The position numbers and the translations under genes were made by a program. Below the pieces are notes generated by a model. That model had not been told where the DNA came from. It ran no database searches and saw only the letters and a list, made by a program, of their open reading frames with translations. Below are positions 52,068 through 63,242 of a DNA stretch of 64,000 nucleotides, piece by piece; within the stretch, counting starts at the first letter, position 1; every line of letters starts with the position of its first letter. Source of the DNA: Paracoccus albicereus (GTDB lineage Bacteria; Pseudomonadota; Alphaproteobacteria; Rhodobacterales; Rhodobacteraceae); contig NZ_JAKZEU010000005.1 of the NCBI RefSeq assembly GCF_024359525.1, forward strand, positions 62,001 to 126,000. Reading direction: 5' to 3'.

Positions 52068-53156
52068 ATGAAGACACTGATCGCCACCACCGCGCTCGCG
52101 CTGGCCGCGACCACGGCCCCGGCGCTGGCCGAAAACTGGACGATGACGACGACCTGGCCGTCGAGCCTCGAGCTGATCGAGATCGACCGCCACTTCGTCA
52201 AGCTCGCCAACGACATGATCCCCGACGATCAGCTGACCATCGAGTTCTTTGACGGCGGTGAGTTGGTTCCTGCAGGCGAAGTCTTCGGCGCGGTCGAATC
52301 CGGCACCATCCAGGCCGGCGGCGACTGGCCGGGCTACTGGGCCGGCCGCGACAGCGCCTTCTCGCCCTTGGCCACGACCTCGTCGCTTTTCAACGCGATC
52401 GACTACGTCAACTGGATCAAGGAATGGGGCGGGGCCGAGCTGTACAACGAGGTCTACGGCAAGTTCGGCATGGTCTACCTGCCCTACGGCGTGACCAACA
52501 ACGAATCCGGCTTCCGCACCGTCGACAAGCCGATCAGAACGACCGAGGATCTGCAGGGTCTTCAGCTTCGCCTCTCCGGCTACGAGCAAGGCAAGCTTCT
52601 GGAGAAACTGGGCGGCAGCCAGGTCAGCATGGCCGGCGGCGAGATCTATCAGGCGCTGGAACGTGGCGTGATCGACGGGGCCGAATTCTCGACCCCCAAT
52701 GTCGATTACTCGGGCGGCTTCCAGCAGGTCACCAAATACTGGTCCACGCCAGGCTGGCACCAGTCGGCTTCCGTTTTCGGTGTGATGATCAAGCAGGAGA
52801 ACTGGGACGCGCTGAGCCCAGAGACACAGGAGATGCTGAAGGTCGCGGCCGATGCGAACCTGCTGTGGAGCCTGTCGTTCACCGAAAAGCGCGCGACCGA
52901 GGCCTATCAGAAGTTCAAGGATGACGGGATCGAGATCACCCGGCTGGACGACGCCACGCTTCAGAATATTCAGGAACAGGCCAACGCCACGATCGAGGAG
53001 GTCGCCTGCGAAAATCCGTTGGCGGCCAAGGTCTACGCCAGCATGATTTCCTACCTGCAGGATTACGCCCAATGGCGCGACGCCTCGGCGCCGTTCAATC
53101 TGGGTCGGACCCCGGCGGGGCCGGACCTTGCCGCAATCGAAGGCTGCGCGGGCTGA
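52068..53156 (+). CDS. TRAP transporter periplasmic solute-binding protein
   Basis: 362 residues. Signal peptide MKTLIATTALALAATTAPALA, cut before ENW. The mature protein has DctP-type motifs: GGELVPAGEVFGAVESGTIQ, LQLRLSGYEQGKLLEKLGGS and GAEFSTPNVDYSGGFQQVTK, with W.GYWAGRDSAFSP near 87. The sequence resembles the DctP7/TAXI-independent mannitol or keto-acid binders, but ligand cannot be told. ATG 52068 has GGGAGG upstream. A strong hairpin ends the operon. Confidence 0.9.
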   Translation: MKTLIATTALALAATTAPALAENWTMTTTWPSSLELIEIDRHFVKLANDMIPDDQLTIEFFDGGELVPAGEVFGAVESGTIQAGGDWPGYWAGRDSAFSPLATTSSLFNAIDYVNWIKEWGGAELYNEVYGKFGMVYLPYGVTNNESGFRTVDKPIRTTEDLQGLQLRLSGYEQGKLLEKLGGSQVSMAGGEIYQALERGVIDGAEFSTPNVDYSGGFQQVTKYWSTPGWHQSASVFGVMIKQENWDALSPETQEMLKVAADANLLWSLSFTEKRATEAYQKFKDDGIEITRLDDATLQNIQEQANATIEEVACENPLAAKVYASMISYLQDYAQWRDASAPFNLGRTPAGPDLAAIEGCAG

Positions 53157-53208
53157 CGCTGCGGCGATAAACCGCGCAAAACGCAAGATAATCGTGGGTG
53201 AATTCGAC

Positions 53209-53235
53209 GGGGCGGCGGAACGATTCCGCCGCCCC
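53209..53235 (+). terminator. strong hairpin ending the TRAP operon
   Basis: GGGGCGGCGGAA (53209-53220), loop CGA, TTCCGCCGCCCC (53224-53235): a perfect 12-bp stem. No T run follows immediately (TGTCGTTG), so it may slow or stop RNA polymerase with Rho or protect the transcript end. Confidence 0.65.
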
Positions 53236-53292
53236 TGTCGTTGACAGGGATACCAAAAATGACCATCCTCCCCGCAGTCGAAAGGTGACCCC

Positions 53293-53595
53293 ATGAGCGA
53301 CAACACCCTGACCCGCATGGATCTGGCCGAGGCTGTGTTCCGTGATGTCGGCCTGTCGCGACACGAATCGGCACAGCTTGTCGAAAGCGTGCTGGAACAC
53401 ATCTCGGATGCCCTCGTCCGGGGCGAACAGGTCAAGATCTCGTCGTTCGGCACGTTCAGCGTGCGCGACAAGAACGAGCGGATCGGCCGCAATCCCAAGA
53501 CGGGCGAAGAAGTTCCGATCACCCCACGTCGTGTGCTATCGTTCCGTCCGTCCCATCTGATGAAAGACCGGGTGGCGGCGGGCAACCACGACTAG
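53293..53595 (+). CDS. ihfA: integration host factor subunit alpha
   Basis: 100 residues. [20 protein letters not shown] opens the HU/IHF fold; [20 protein letters not shown] and [20 protein letters not shown] include the DNA-intercalating arm with the key Pro (NPKTGE). It bends DNA with IhfB and supports recombination, replication and transcription. It is followed 13 bp later by a MerR regulator, the usual alphaproteobacterial order. Confidence 0.95.
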   Translation: MSDNTLTRMDLAEAVFRDVGLSRHESAQLVESVLEHISDALVRGEQVKISSFGTFSVRDKNERIGRNPKTGEEVPITPRRVLSFRPSHLMKDRVAAGNHD

Positions 53596-53608
53596 ATACG
53601 GATCCTGC

Positions 53609-54235
53609 ATGGAAAAGGGCGCTGACGCATTCCGATCCATCGGCGAAGTCGCCAAGCTGGTCGGGGTCGCGCCCCATGTCCTGCGATACTGGGAAACCCA
53701 GTTCAGCCAATTGAACCCGATGAAGCGACGCGACGGGCGCCGCTATTATCGCCCGGACGATGTTCGGTTGGTCGCCGGTCTATGCGAGATCCTGCGTGAA
53801 GAGGGACTGACGATCCGTGGCGCCCGCAAGATGCTGTCCCGCGATCGCGGCGAAGCCGTCCGGGCACGCGGCGCAGCGCGGCTTGGCGAAGCATTGGGGG
53901 CAGCGTTGCAGCCCGAGCCTTCCGCCGACCAGCCTCAAAAAACGCGACAAGCCACGCGCGATCATGCGAACGGAGCGGCAGCCTCATCACCGACCGACAC
54001 GAGTCGACCGACGCTTAGCCGGAAGCGTATGCGGAGCCTGTCGTCGCACGACGAAGCGCTTCCGCTGTTCCGCGATTTGGGTGGGACGACGCCGCATGTC
54101 ATCGACCGACACTGGCTTGTCCATCTGGTAGAAACTGCCGCAGCGTTGCGGGCCCATGCGGATGCAGGCGCGCTGCCCCACCTTGCCGTCAGGCCGGCAC
54201 GAGATCTGCGCGACGCGCTATCCTCTCGCGACTGA
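53609..54235 (+). CDS. MerR-family regulator paired with ihfA
   Basis: 208 residues. SIGEVAKLVGVAPHVLRYWE, then QLNPMKRRDGRRYYRPDDVR is the winged-helix MerR domain (residues about 10-80). The central part is Ala/Gln-rich and probably disordered, and the end is a separate short helical domain. Usually encoded with ihfA and the following tRNA-Pro in this group. Ligand unknown. Confidence 0.86.
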   Translation: MEKGADAFRSIGEVAKLVGVAPHVLRYWETQFSQLNPMKRRDGRRYYRPDDVRLVAGLCEILREEGLTIRGARKMLSRDRGEAVRARGAARLGEALGAALQPEPSADQPQKTRQATRDHANGAAASSPTDTSRPTLSRKRMRSLSSHDEALPLFRDLGGTTPHVIDRHWLVHLVETAAALRAHADAGALPHLAVRPARDLRDALSSRD

Positions 54236-54304
54236 AATGACAGTCCAGATTTCCGCCCGGCGGGCCTTGTGCAGACCGCACCCTTCGATCTATATGGCCG
54301 GCGT

Positions 54305-54382
54305 CGGGCTGTGGCGCAGCCTGGTTAGCGCGTCCGTCTGGGGGACGGAAGGCCGTGAGTTCGAATCTCGCCAGCCCGACCA
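54305..54382 (+). tRNA. tRNA-Pro(GGG)
   Basis: 78 nt with encoded CCA. Acceptor CGGGCTG pairs with CAGCCCG, discriminator A. Anticodon arm TCCGT-CTGGGGG-ACGGA, anticodon GGG, reads CCC and CCU. T-loop GTTCGAATC is present. Unlike tRNA-Ser at 31.5 kb, no foreign element is attached to it. Confidence 0.95.
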
Positions 54383-54387
54383 TTTCG

Positions 54388-54421
54388 CCGACGCCCACCC
54401 CTGCCCGGGGGTGGGCGTCGG
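54388..54421 (+). terminator. terminator hairpin after tRNA-Pro
   Basis: CCGACGCCCACCCC (54388-54401), loop TGCCCG, GGGGTGGGCGTCGG (54408-54421): 14 bp of perfect pairing starting 6 bp after the tRNA end. Confidence 0.8.
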
Positions 54422-54442
54422 TGTATTCGCAGAGGGTCCGGG

Positions 54443-55525
54443 ATGACGAGCACGATGAACGGCGTCCTGCCTGACCGCGAATTGCGCGCGCTGATCGATG
54501 CGGGCGCGATCACGGCCGACAGCCCGATCACACCTGAACAGATCCAGCCTGCAAGCCTCGATCTTCGGCTTGGCACCCGGGCGTGGCGGCTGCGTGCAAG
54601 CTTCCTGGCAGGCAAGGGACGCAATGTGGCCGACCGACTGCCCGACCTGCAGATGCACGAAATGGATCTGACAAACGGTGCGGTCCTGGAAAAGGGCTGC
54701 GTCTATCTGGTTCCGCTGATGGAACGGCTGGCGCTGCCGTCGGGGCTGACGGCGCTCGCCAATGCGAAATCCTCGACCGGGCGGCTCGACCTGCTGACGC
54801 GGCTGGTGACCGATGACGGCACCGAATTCGACCGCCTGCCCGAAGGCTATGACGGTCCGCTTTATGCCGAAATTTGCCCGCGGTCCTTCAGCGTACTGGT
54901 GCGTCCCGGGATGCGGTTGAACCAGCTGCGCCTGCGCCGGGGCGACGCGATGCTGAACGACGACGCGCTGCGCGACCTTCACGCGCGTGAGCCGTTGGTC
55001 AGCGGCGGACCGGCACTGATCGATCAGGGGCTGGGATTTTCCGTGGACCTGAAGCCCAAGGCTGGCGACCTGGTCGGCTACCGTGCCAAACCACATAGCG
55101 GTGTGATCGATCTGGACCGGATCGGCGCCTATGACGCGCGCGAATTCTGGGACGAACTGCGTACCGCCGATGGTCGGCTGATCCTCGATCCCGGCGCCTT
55201 CTACATTCTCGTCAGCCGCGAAGCGGTTGCCATACCGGCGGACCACGCGGCTGAAATGGCGCCCTATCTGGCGATGGTCGGCGAATTTCGCGTCCACTAT
55301 GCAGGCTTCTTCGACCCCGGCTTCGGCGTGGGCGAGGCAGGACGCGGCGCGCGCGGCGTCCTTGAAGTCCGCTGCCACGAGGCGCCGTTCGTGCTGGAAC
55401 ACGGACAGGTCGTCGGACGGTTGGTCTATGAACGCATGGCCGGACCGCCCGAGACGCTGTACGGCGCCGGCATCAAATCGAACTATCAGGGCCAAGGCCT
55501 GAAGCTCGCCAAGCAGTTCCGCTAG
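54443..55525 (+). CDS. dcd: dCTP deaminase, double-length alphaproteobacterial type
   Basis: 360 residues, about twice the usual Dcd length, as in the dCTP deaminase of Rhodobacter-like bacteria. The first half contains IQPASLDLRLGTRAWRLRAS and an AKSSTGRLDLLTRLVTD stretch (active-site region SSxGR); the second half shows a repeat-like pattern (EFRVHYAGFFDPGFGVGEAG). It deaminates dCTP to dUTP, which Dut (also in the window) turns into dUMP for ThyX. Stop overlaps the convergent lnt stop in a CTAG. Confidence 0.9.
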   Translation: MTSTMNGVLPDRELRALIDAGAITADSPITPEQIQPASLDLRLGTRAWRLRASFLAGKGRNVADRLPDLQMHEMDLTNGAVLEKGCVYLVPLMERLALPSGLTALANAKSSTGRLDLLTRLVTDDGTEFDRLPEGYDGPLYAEICPRSFSVLVRPGMRLNQLRLRRGDAMLNDDALRDLHAREPLVSGGPALIDQGLGFSVDLKPKAGDLVGYRAKPHSGVIDLDRIGAYDAREFWDELRTADGRLILDPGAFYILVSREAVAIPADHAAEMAPYLAMVGEFRVHYAGFFDPGFGVGEAGRGARGVLEVRCHEAPFVLEHGQVVGRLVYERMAGPPETLYGAGIKSNYQGQGLKLAKQFR

Positions 55526-57060
55526 GTCTTGCGCTTGCGGCTGCGCGCGATGCCCGCGCCGGCCAGCAGCAGAGCCATCAGTCCCACGACCGGCCAGTCA
55601 CCCCACCGCATCCAGAATGTCGCAGGCAGTGCGGCTGGCAGGACCGCGTCGATCTTGCCCTGTTGGTCCAGACCCAGCGTCGCCCGGACGTTCCCCCGCG
55701 CATCGATGACAGCCGAAACGCCGGTATTCGCCACGCGCACCAGCGGCAGACCCGATTGCACCGCGCGCAATCTCGCCTGCGCAAGATGCTGGTAGGGACC
55801 GGAGAATTGCCCGAACCACGCGTCGTTGGTGATCTGCAGCAGCCATCCGGGCCGCGTCTCGATCGCGCGAAGATGCTGGGGAAAGATCGCCTCGTAGCAG
55901 ATCAGCGGCTGCAGGGGCGGCAGGCCCGGCAGGTCCAGAACCATCGGCCCCGGTCCGCTGGAATAGCCGAACCCTTCCTGCGCGGCAAAGGCGCGGATGC
56001 CGAAACGCGCGAGCGCATCGCCCCACGGAATGTATTCGCCGAAGGGGACGAGGTGGAACTTGTCGTAGATCGGTCCGACTGCGCCGTCCGCCGTGAGAAC
56101 CGCGAGCGAATTGAAAAACCGCGCCTCCTCTCGCCGCTGGATGCCAAGGATCAGCGGCGCGCCGGCGGCGCCAGACATCTGGGACAGCACCGGACCGGCA
56201 TCGTCGAGCAGGAAGTTGACCGCCGATTCCGGCCAGATCACCAGATCCCGCGCGCCGGGTTCCGACGACAGATCAAGCAAGCGACGGTAGAATTCGGCGG
56301 CCCATTGCGGGTCCCATTTGAGGCGCTGTTCGGCATTGGGTTGGACCAGCCGCAGCCGCACACCGGTATCGGGCGGCAAGGGTCGGTCCAGCCGTGAAAG
56401 CCCGCCGGCCCAGATTGCGCCAAGGATCAAGACAGAAAGACCCGCGCCCGGCGCGAAGCCGTAAACCGTGCGCTCTGACGGTCGCCACAGGATGACGGGC
56501 AAAGCAGCTGCGGCCAGGGACAAGGCCGACAGCCCCGGCGCGCCGATCCACGCAGCGGCTTGAGCAATGGGCGTTCCGATCCAGACATGCCCGATCGAGG
56601 CCCAGGGAAAGCCGGTGAAGATCCAGCCGCGCAGCCAGTCCGACAGCACCAGCGCAGCCGCGATCGCGACGATCCGCCAGCGCCACCCGGCAGCGATCCG
56701 CCAGCCGCACGCAACCGGCATCGCCCAGAACAGACCGCCGCCAAGCGCCATCAGGATCAGCGCGAACGGCGCCATCCATCCGTAGATCTCTGGCTCGACC
56801 AGAAACGGCTCGACGATCCAGCTAAGCGACAGGGCGAACCAGCCGACCCCGGCGGCCAGACCGGAGGCAAAGATGCCGCGCAGGCTTGCGGCCCGTGAAA
56901 ACCGCCACAACAGGATCGCAAGCGCGATTAGTGTCGCGGCCCAAAGCGACAGCGGCGCCTGGCCGGTTGCGGCCAGTGCGCCGAGCGCTGCGTCCATCGC
57001 AAGCCCCAACCAACCCACGCGGCGGGCACGGATGCGCGGCGGTGTCAGGCGGTCAGGCAA
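55522..57060 (-). CDS. lnt: apolipoprotein N-acyltransferase
   Basis: 512 residues if started at TTG 57060 (GGGTGA upstream); ATG 56997 is an alternative that shortens it by 21 residues. N-terminal membrane part has six to seven helices; the C-terminal nitrilase domain carries the Glu-Lys-Cys triad: WPESAVNFLL, YDKFHLVPFGEYIPWGD and PLICYEAIFPQ. It adds the third acyl chain to lipoproteins in the inner membrane. Its TAG overlaps the dcd TAG. Confidence 0.93.
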   Translation of the reverse strand: MPDRLTPPRIRARRVGWLGLAMDAALGALAATGQAPLSLWAATLIALAILLWRFSRAASLRGIFASGLAAGVGWFALSLSWIVEPFLVEPEIYGWMAPFALILMALGGGLFWAMPVACGWRIAAGWRWRIVAIAAALVLSDWLRGWIFTGFPWASIGHVWIGTPIAQAAAWIGAPGLSALSLAAAALPVILWRPSERTVYGFAPGAGLSVLILGAIWAGGLSRLDRPLPPDTGVRLRLVQPNAEQRLKWDPQWAAEFYRRLLDLSSEPGARDLVIWPESAVNFLLDDAGPVLSQMSGAAGAPLILGIQRREEARFFNSLAVLTADGAVGPIYDKFHLVPFGEYIPWGDALARFGIRAFAAQEGFGYSSGPGPMVLDLPGLPPLQPLICYEAIFPQHLRAIETRPGWLLQITNDAWFGQFSGPYQHLAQARLRAVQSGLPLVRVANTGVSAVIDARGNVRATLGLDQQGKIDAVLPAALPATFWMRWGDWPVVGLMALLLAGAGIARSRKRKT

Positions 57061-57081
57061 ACATTCACCCGAAGCGAAACC

Positions 57082-59172
57082 TCACCCTTCGGCTGGCGCG
57101 TCGGCGTCGGCCTTCTTCCGGCGGGTCCGACGCGGCTTGGCCGCGGGCTCGGCGAGCTCCGATGCGTCAGGCTTCGTCGCAGCCTCATCATCCGCCTTCT
57201 TGCGACGGGCACGACGAGGCTTGGGCGCAGGCGCCTCTTCGGACGCGGCTGCCGCATCTTCGGCAGGCTTGGCATCACCCTCGGCCGCATCGTCGGCCTT
57301 CTTGCGGCGTGCGCGGCGCGGCTTGGGTTTCGCCTCAGCTTCAGGTGCCGCTGGCTCCAGCGTGTCGGCCGCAGGCTCTGACGCAGCCTTTTCATCGACA
57401 GGCTTTTCCGCGATCTCGACGGACGTGTCCTCGGAAGGAGCAGTATCGGCCTTCGCCTTGCGCCGACCACGGCCACGCGCTGGTTTCGGCTCTTCCTGCT
57501 TGGGCTGTTCCGCCACCTTCACGTCGGCGGAAGAGCCCGCGTCCTGCGCGGCTTCATCTTCATCGGCCCCCGTCACGGTCGAGGGACGGAAGCTCGCGCG
57601 CATGAATTCCGGCACATGGTCACCCATCCCGACGACGCGCTCGCGCCCGCCATCACGGCCATTGTCACGGCCACCGTCGCGACGATCACGACCGCCGCGA
57701 CCGCGATCCCGCTCACCGCGCTCGCGTCGGTCCTGCCCACGCTCGCCGCGATCACGGTTGCCCCGCCCTTCGTCACGACCGCTCTCGCGATCGTCACGCG
57801 GCGCTCCCTCATCGCGCCGGCTCTCGCCCGCTTCCTCTCGCGCAGGCTGCTGCGCGGCAGGCTGTTCCGCTTTTTCCTGACGCGCATCCTGCGTTTCGTT
57901 GTCTGCCCGCTCCTCGCGCCGGCCACCGCGGCCGCGTCCACGCCGTTCGTCGCGGCCACCACGACCCCGGCGTCCGTCGCCACGGTCATCGCCGCGATCG
58001 CCGCCGCCCTCGCTGGGCGAGAAACCTTCGGGCAGGTCCGCACGCGGTAGCGCCTGTTTCAGCAGGCTTTCGATCGCCTGCAGGTATTTCTCGTCCGCTG
58101 GCGTGGCCAGGCTGAAAGCCGTGCCCTGCCGTCCCGCGCGACCGGTCCGGCCGATCCGGTGAACGTAATCCTCGGCGTGGCTCGGCAGGTCGAAGTTGAA
58201 GACATGGCTCACCGCCGGGATGTCGAGCCCACGCGCCGCCACGTCCGAGGCGATCAGCAGCTTCAGCGTTCCTTCGCGAAAGCCTTCCAGCGTGCGCGTG
58301 CGCTGCGACTGATCCAGATCTCCATGGATCGGCGCTGCATCGAAACCGTGCTTCTTCAGCGACTTGGCGACGATATCGACTTCCGTCTTGCGGTTGCAGA
58401 AGATGATCGCGTTTTTCAGCGCGTCGCCTTCGGCGTTGATCAGGGCGCGCAGCAATTCGCGCTTCTGCTTGGCGCTCTGGTCACGGCGGGCGGGCCGGAT
58501 CTCGATCAGCTTCTGGGTGATCGTCTCACTGGCGGTGGCCTGACGCGCGACCTCGATCCGCTCTGGCGAGTGCAGGAAGGTGTTCGTGATGCGCTCGATC
58601 TCGGGCGCCATCGTCGCGCTGAAGAACAAGGTCTGGCGGGTAAAGGGCGTCAATTGGAAGATGCGCTCGATATCCGGGATGAAGCCCATGTCGAGCATCC
58701 GGTCGGCTTCGTCCACGACCATGATCTGTACGCCGGTCAACAGAAGCTTGCCCCGTTCGAAATGGTCAAGCAGCCGGCCCGGGGTTGCGATCAGCACGTC
58801 GACGCCGCGATCGATCAGCTTGTCCTGCTCGCCAAAGCTGACGCCGCCGATCAGCAGAGCCTTGGTCAGCTTGGTGTGCTTCGCGTAGGTGTCGAAGTTT
58901 TCGGCCACCTGCGCGGCCAGTTCGCGCGTCGGGCACAGCACCAGACTGCGCGGCATCCGCGCGCGGGCGCGTCCGCGCCCCAGCAGCGTGATCATCGGCA
59001 GCGTGAAGCTGGCGGTCTTGCCGGTGCCGGTCTGCGCAATACCCAGTACGTCGCGACCTTCCAGCGCATGGGGGATCGCACCCGCCTGGATCGGTGTCGG
59101 GTTTTCATATCCCGCTTCCGCGATGGCTTTCAGGACCTTCGGGTCCAGTTTCAGGTCGGAGAATTTCGTCAT
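57082..59172 (-). CDS. DEAD-box RNA helicase with long basic C-terminal tail
   Basis: 696 residues from ATG 59172. The RhlE-like core has AQTGTGKTASF (motif I), PTRELAAQV, VDEADRMLDMGF (DEAD), SATMAPE, and a C-terminal HRIGRTGRAGR (motif VI). After about residue 390 comes an RG-rich part (GRRGRGGRDERRGRGRGG) and three copies of a KPRRARRKKADD-like unit near the end (about 600-690). The tail is low-complexity and positively charged, so it may bind RNA without sequence specificity. The upstream in-frame start at 59265 is less likely. Confidence 0.92.
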   Translation of the reverse strand: MTKFSDLKLDPKVLKAIAEAGYENPTPIQAGAIPHALEGRDVLGIAQTGTGKTASFTLPMITLLGRGRARARMPRSLVLCPTRELAAQVAENFDTYAKHTKLTKALLIGGVSFGEQDKLIDRGVDVLIATPGRLLDHFERGKLLLTGVQIMVVDEADRMLDMGFIPDIERIFQLTPFTRQTLFFSATMAPEIERITNTFLHSPERIEVARQATASETITQKLIEIRPARRDQSAKQKRELLRALINAEGDALKNAIIFCNRKTEVDIVAKSLKKHGFDAAPIHGDLDQSQRTRTLEGFREGTLKLLIASDVAARGLDIPAVSHVFNFDLPSHAEDYVHRIGRTGRAGRQGTAFSLATPADEKYLQAIESLLKQALPRADLPEGFSPSEGGGDRGDDRGDGRRGRGGRDERRGRGRGGRREERADNETQDARQEKAEQPAAQQPAREEAGESRRDEGAPRDDRESGRDEGRGNRDRGERGQDRRERGERDRGRGGRDRRDGGRDNGRDGGRERVVGMGDHVPEFMRASFRPSTVTGADEDEAAQDAGSSADVKVAEQPKQEEPKPARGRGRRKAKADTAPSEDTSVEIAEKPVDEKAASEPAADTLEPAAPEAEAKPKPRRARRKKADDAAEGDAKPAEDAAAASEEAPAPKPRRARRKKADDEAATKPDASELAEPAAKPRRTRRKKADADAPAEG

Positions 59173-59432
59173 TCGGGGCTTTCTTGATGCCTGCGCCGTG
59201 TCTGGCGCGATGGTCCCTGCCGTGACCCCGTCGATCGGTGTCGTGCCGGCGATCATGGGACGCATCTCGCACGCCCCGCCTTTGCCTGCCGGATGCAGGC
59301 ATGCGCGACCTAGACGAAAGTGGTGCTCTCGTCAAGATTTCCCGGATTTCCGTTGCGGTTCCGGGGCATGATGGAACCAGCCCGCTGCGCGGGCGGTTGG
59401 CAGGCAACGACAGGACGGGGACAGATCGACAC

Positions 59433-61355
59433 ATGGCAACAGAAGCACTGGGCGGCCTGAGCCCGATCGAGGCGTTCGCCTGCGTGGGCGTCGCGGGCGT
59501 CGGCGCCCAGTGGCTTGCATGGCGGTTCAGGCTGCCAGCGATCGTCCTGATGCTAGCCGCCGGTCTGATCCTGGGCCCCGTCACAGGTATCTTCATTCCC
59601 AGCCGGGATATCGGCGCCCTCGTGCCGCCGATGATCTCCCTCGCCGTTGCAGTCATCCTGTTTGAGGGCGGGCTGACGCTGAGCTTCAAGAGACTGGCGG
59701 ATGCGCGTCCGGCCGTCCGGCGTCTGGTCTATGTCGGGGCGCCGATGGGATGGGCGCTGTCCTCCTTGGTGCTGCATTACGGCGCCGGGCTCGGATGGGA
59801 ATCGTCTCTCGTCTTCGGCGGGATCATGATCGTGACCGGCCCTACCGTCATCGGGCCGCTTCTGCGGCAAGCCAAGTTGACCTCGCGCCCGGCGCAGACC
59901 CTGCAATGGGAAGGCATCGTCAACGACCCGATCGGCGCGATGGTCGCGGTTCTTGCGATGGTCGGCGTGACGGTCTGGCACAGCGATCTGGCCATCGGGC
60001 GCGCGTTGGCCGAATTCGGCCTCGGGCTGGGTTTCGCAGCCGCACTTGGCGTGGCTGGCGGCGTCCTGCTGGTTCGGGTGTTCCGGCGCAACTGGGTCCC
60101 CGAATACATGAAGGTGCCGCTGCTGTTCGTGTCGGTCCTGGCGGTCTTCGCCGTCTCAGATTCGATCCTGCATGAAAGCGGCCTGCTGGCCGTGACGATC
60201 ATGGGGCTGGTGATCGCGAATGCCGACCTGCCCAGCTATTACGAGATGCATCGGTTCAAGGAACACGCGACGATCCTGCTGGTGTCGGGTGTATTCATCC
60301 TGCTGGCGGCGGGGATCGAATTCGACACGCTCGCCCGCCTCGACTGGGCCCGCACGACCCTGTTCGTGGTTCTTGTGGTCTGCGTGGCGCGACCGCTGAC
60401 GGTGCTGATCTCGCTGATCGGCACGAATCTCAGTTGGAACGAAAAGATCCTGATCGCGCTGACCGGGCCGCGCGGCGTGGTGCTGGTCGCGGTCGCGGGC
60501 ATCTTCGCCGAGCGGCTGGTCGAAAACGGCATCGCGGACGGTGAACAGATCGCGCCCCTGGCCTTCGTGCTGGTGCTGGCCACGGTGTTGCTGCACGGCT
60601 TCACATTGAAACCGCTGGCCAGCAAGCTTGGCCTGACATCGGGCGAGAAGCCGGCGCTGCTGATCGTGGGCGGCTCGCAATTCTCGACCGGGCTGGCCGC
60701 GGCGCTGCAGCGGGCCGAGGTCAATGTGCTAATCACCGATTCGAACCGCGACCATCTGCGCGGCGCACGGGCCGACGGGCTGCCCACATTCTACGGCGAC
60801 ATCCTGGGCGAAGCGGCCGAAAACAACGTGGAGTTTCTCGCCTTCGGCGCCATCCTCGCTGCGTCGGACAACGACGCCTACAACACGCTCGTCGCTTCGG
60901 ACCTGGGACCGGAATTCGGCCGCGACTCGATCTGGCAGGTCGCGCGCCACAAGGAGGATCGCGCCCGACACGCCCTTCCCAGCCAGCTTGGCGGTCAGCC
61001 CATCGCCGGCAATCGGACGCTTGCGCAGTATCTGGACATGCTGGCCGAGGGCTGGGCCTTTCGCACCACGCGCCTGACCGAGGAATACACGCTTGAGGAT
61101 TGGCACGAAGCACGTCCCGGCGCCGTCCCGCTGGTGATCGTGGACCCCGACGGCGAAGGTCTACGCATGGTCGCCCCCGATGATGAGTTCGAGTTCGTGC
61201 CGGGCATGCGCATCGTCTCGCTTCTGCCGCCCGATCTGGTCGAGCGCATCAGCAACGAGGCAGAGGCGAAGAAGACCGAGGATCAGAAGGAAAAGGCCCG
61301 CGATCAGGCTGAGGCGGTGCGCAAGAACAACGGCGAGGCCGACTACCAGACATGA
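59433..61355 (+). CDS. cation/proton antiporter (NhaP/Kef type) with C-terminal regulatory domain
   Basis: 640 residues. About 12-13 helices over residues 5-410, with ILFEGGLTLSFKRLADARPA and GIVNDPIGAMVAVLAMVGVT (the conserved NDP motif) as in CPA1 antiporters. A cytoplasmic TrkA-N-like nucleotide-binding domain follows (LLIVGGSQFSTGLAAALQRA near 415), then a TrkA-C-like part. The end is a charged tail. It exchanges Na+ or K+ for H+. ATG 59433 is chosen where the membrane part begins. Confidence 0.88.
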   Translation: MATEALGGLSPIEAFACVGVAGVGAQWLAWRFRLPAIVLMLAAGLILGPVTGIFIPSRDIGALVPPMISLAVAVILFEGGLTLSFKRLADARPAVRRLVYVGAPMGWALSSLVLHYGAGLGWESSLVFGGIMIVTGPTVIGPLLRQAKLTSRPAQTLQWEGIVNDPIGAMVAVLAMVGVTVWHSDLAIGRALAEFGLGLGFAAALGVAGGVLLVRVFRRNWVPEYMKVPLLFVSVLAVFAVSDSILHESGLLAVTIMGLVIANADLPSYYEMHRFKEHATILLVSGVFILLAAGIEFDTLARLDWARTTLFVVLVVCVARPLTVLISLIGTNLSWNEKILIALTGPRGVVLVAVAGIFAERLVENGIADGEQIAPLAFVLVLATVLLHGFTLKPLASKLGLTSGEKPALLIVGGSQFSTGLAAALQRAEVNVLITDSNRDHLRGARADGLPTFYGDILGEAAENNVEFLAFGAILAASDNDAYNTLVASDLGPEFGRDSIWQVARHKEDRARHALPSQLGGQPIAGNRTLAQYLDMLAEGWAFRTTRLTEEYTLEDWHEARPGAVPLVIVDPDGEGLRMVAPDDEFEFVPGMRIVSLLPPDLVERISNEAEAKKTEDQKEKARDQAEAVRKNNGEADYQT

Positions 61356-61427
61356 GCCTGCCCTGCCCGCGCGGTTGACCTTTCCGCCTGCGAAGCGCTA
61401 GTGCGGCACATCAGCAGGAATGATGTG

Positions 61428-63170
<1,743 letters not shown>

Positions 63171-63242
63171 AAATACAGCGCCTCCGCAGGCGGAACGAGC
63201 AGTCAACACAATGCCGGAACTGAACCGGCGGGGCAGGCAGAG

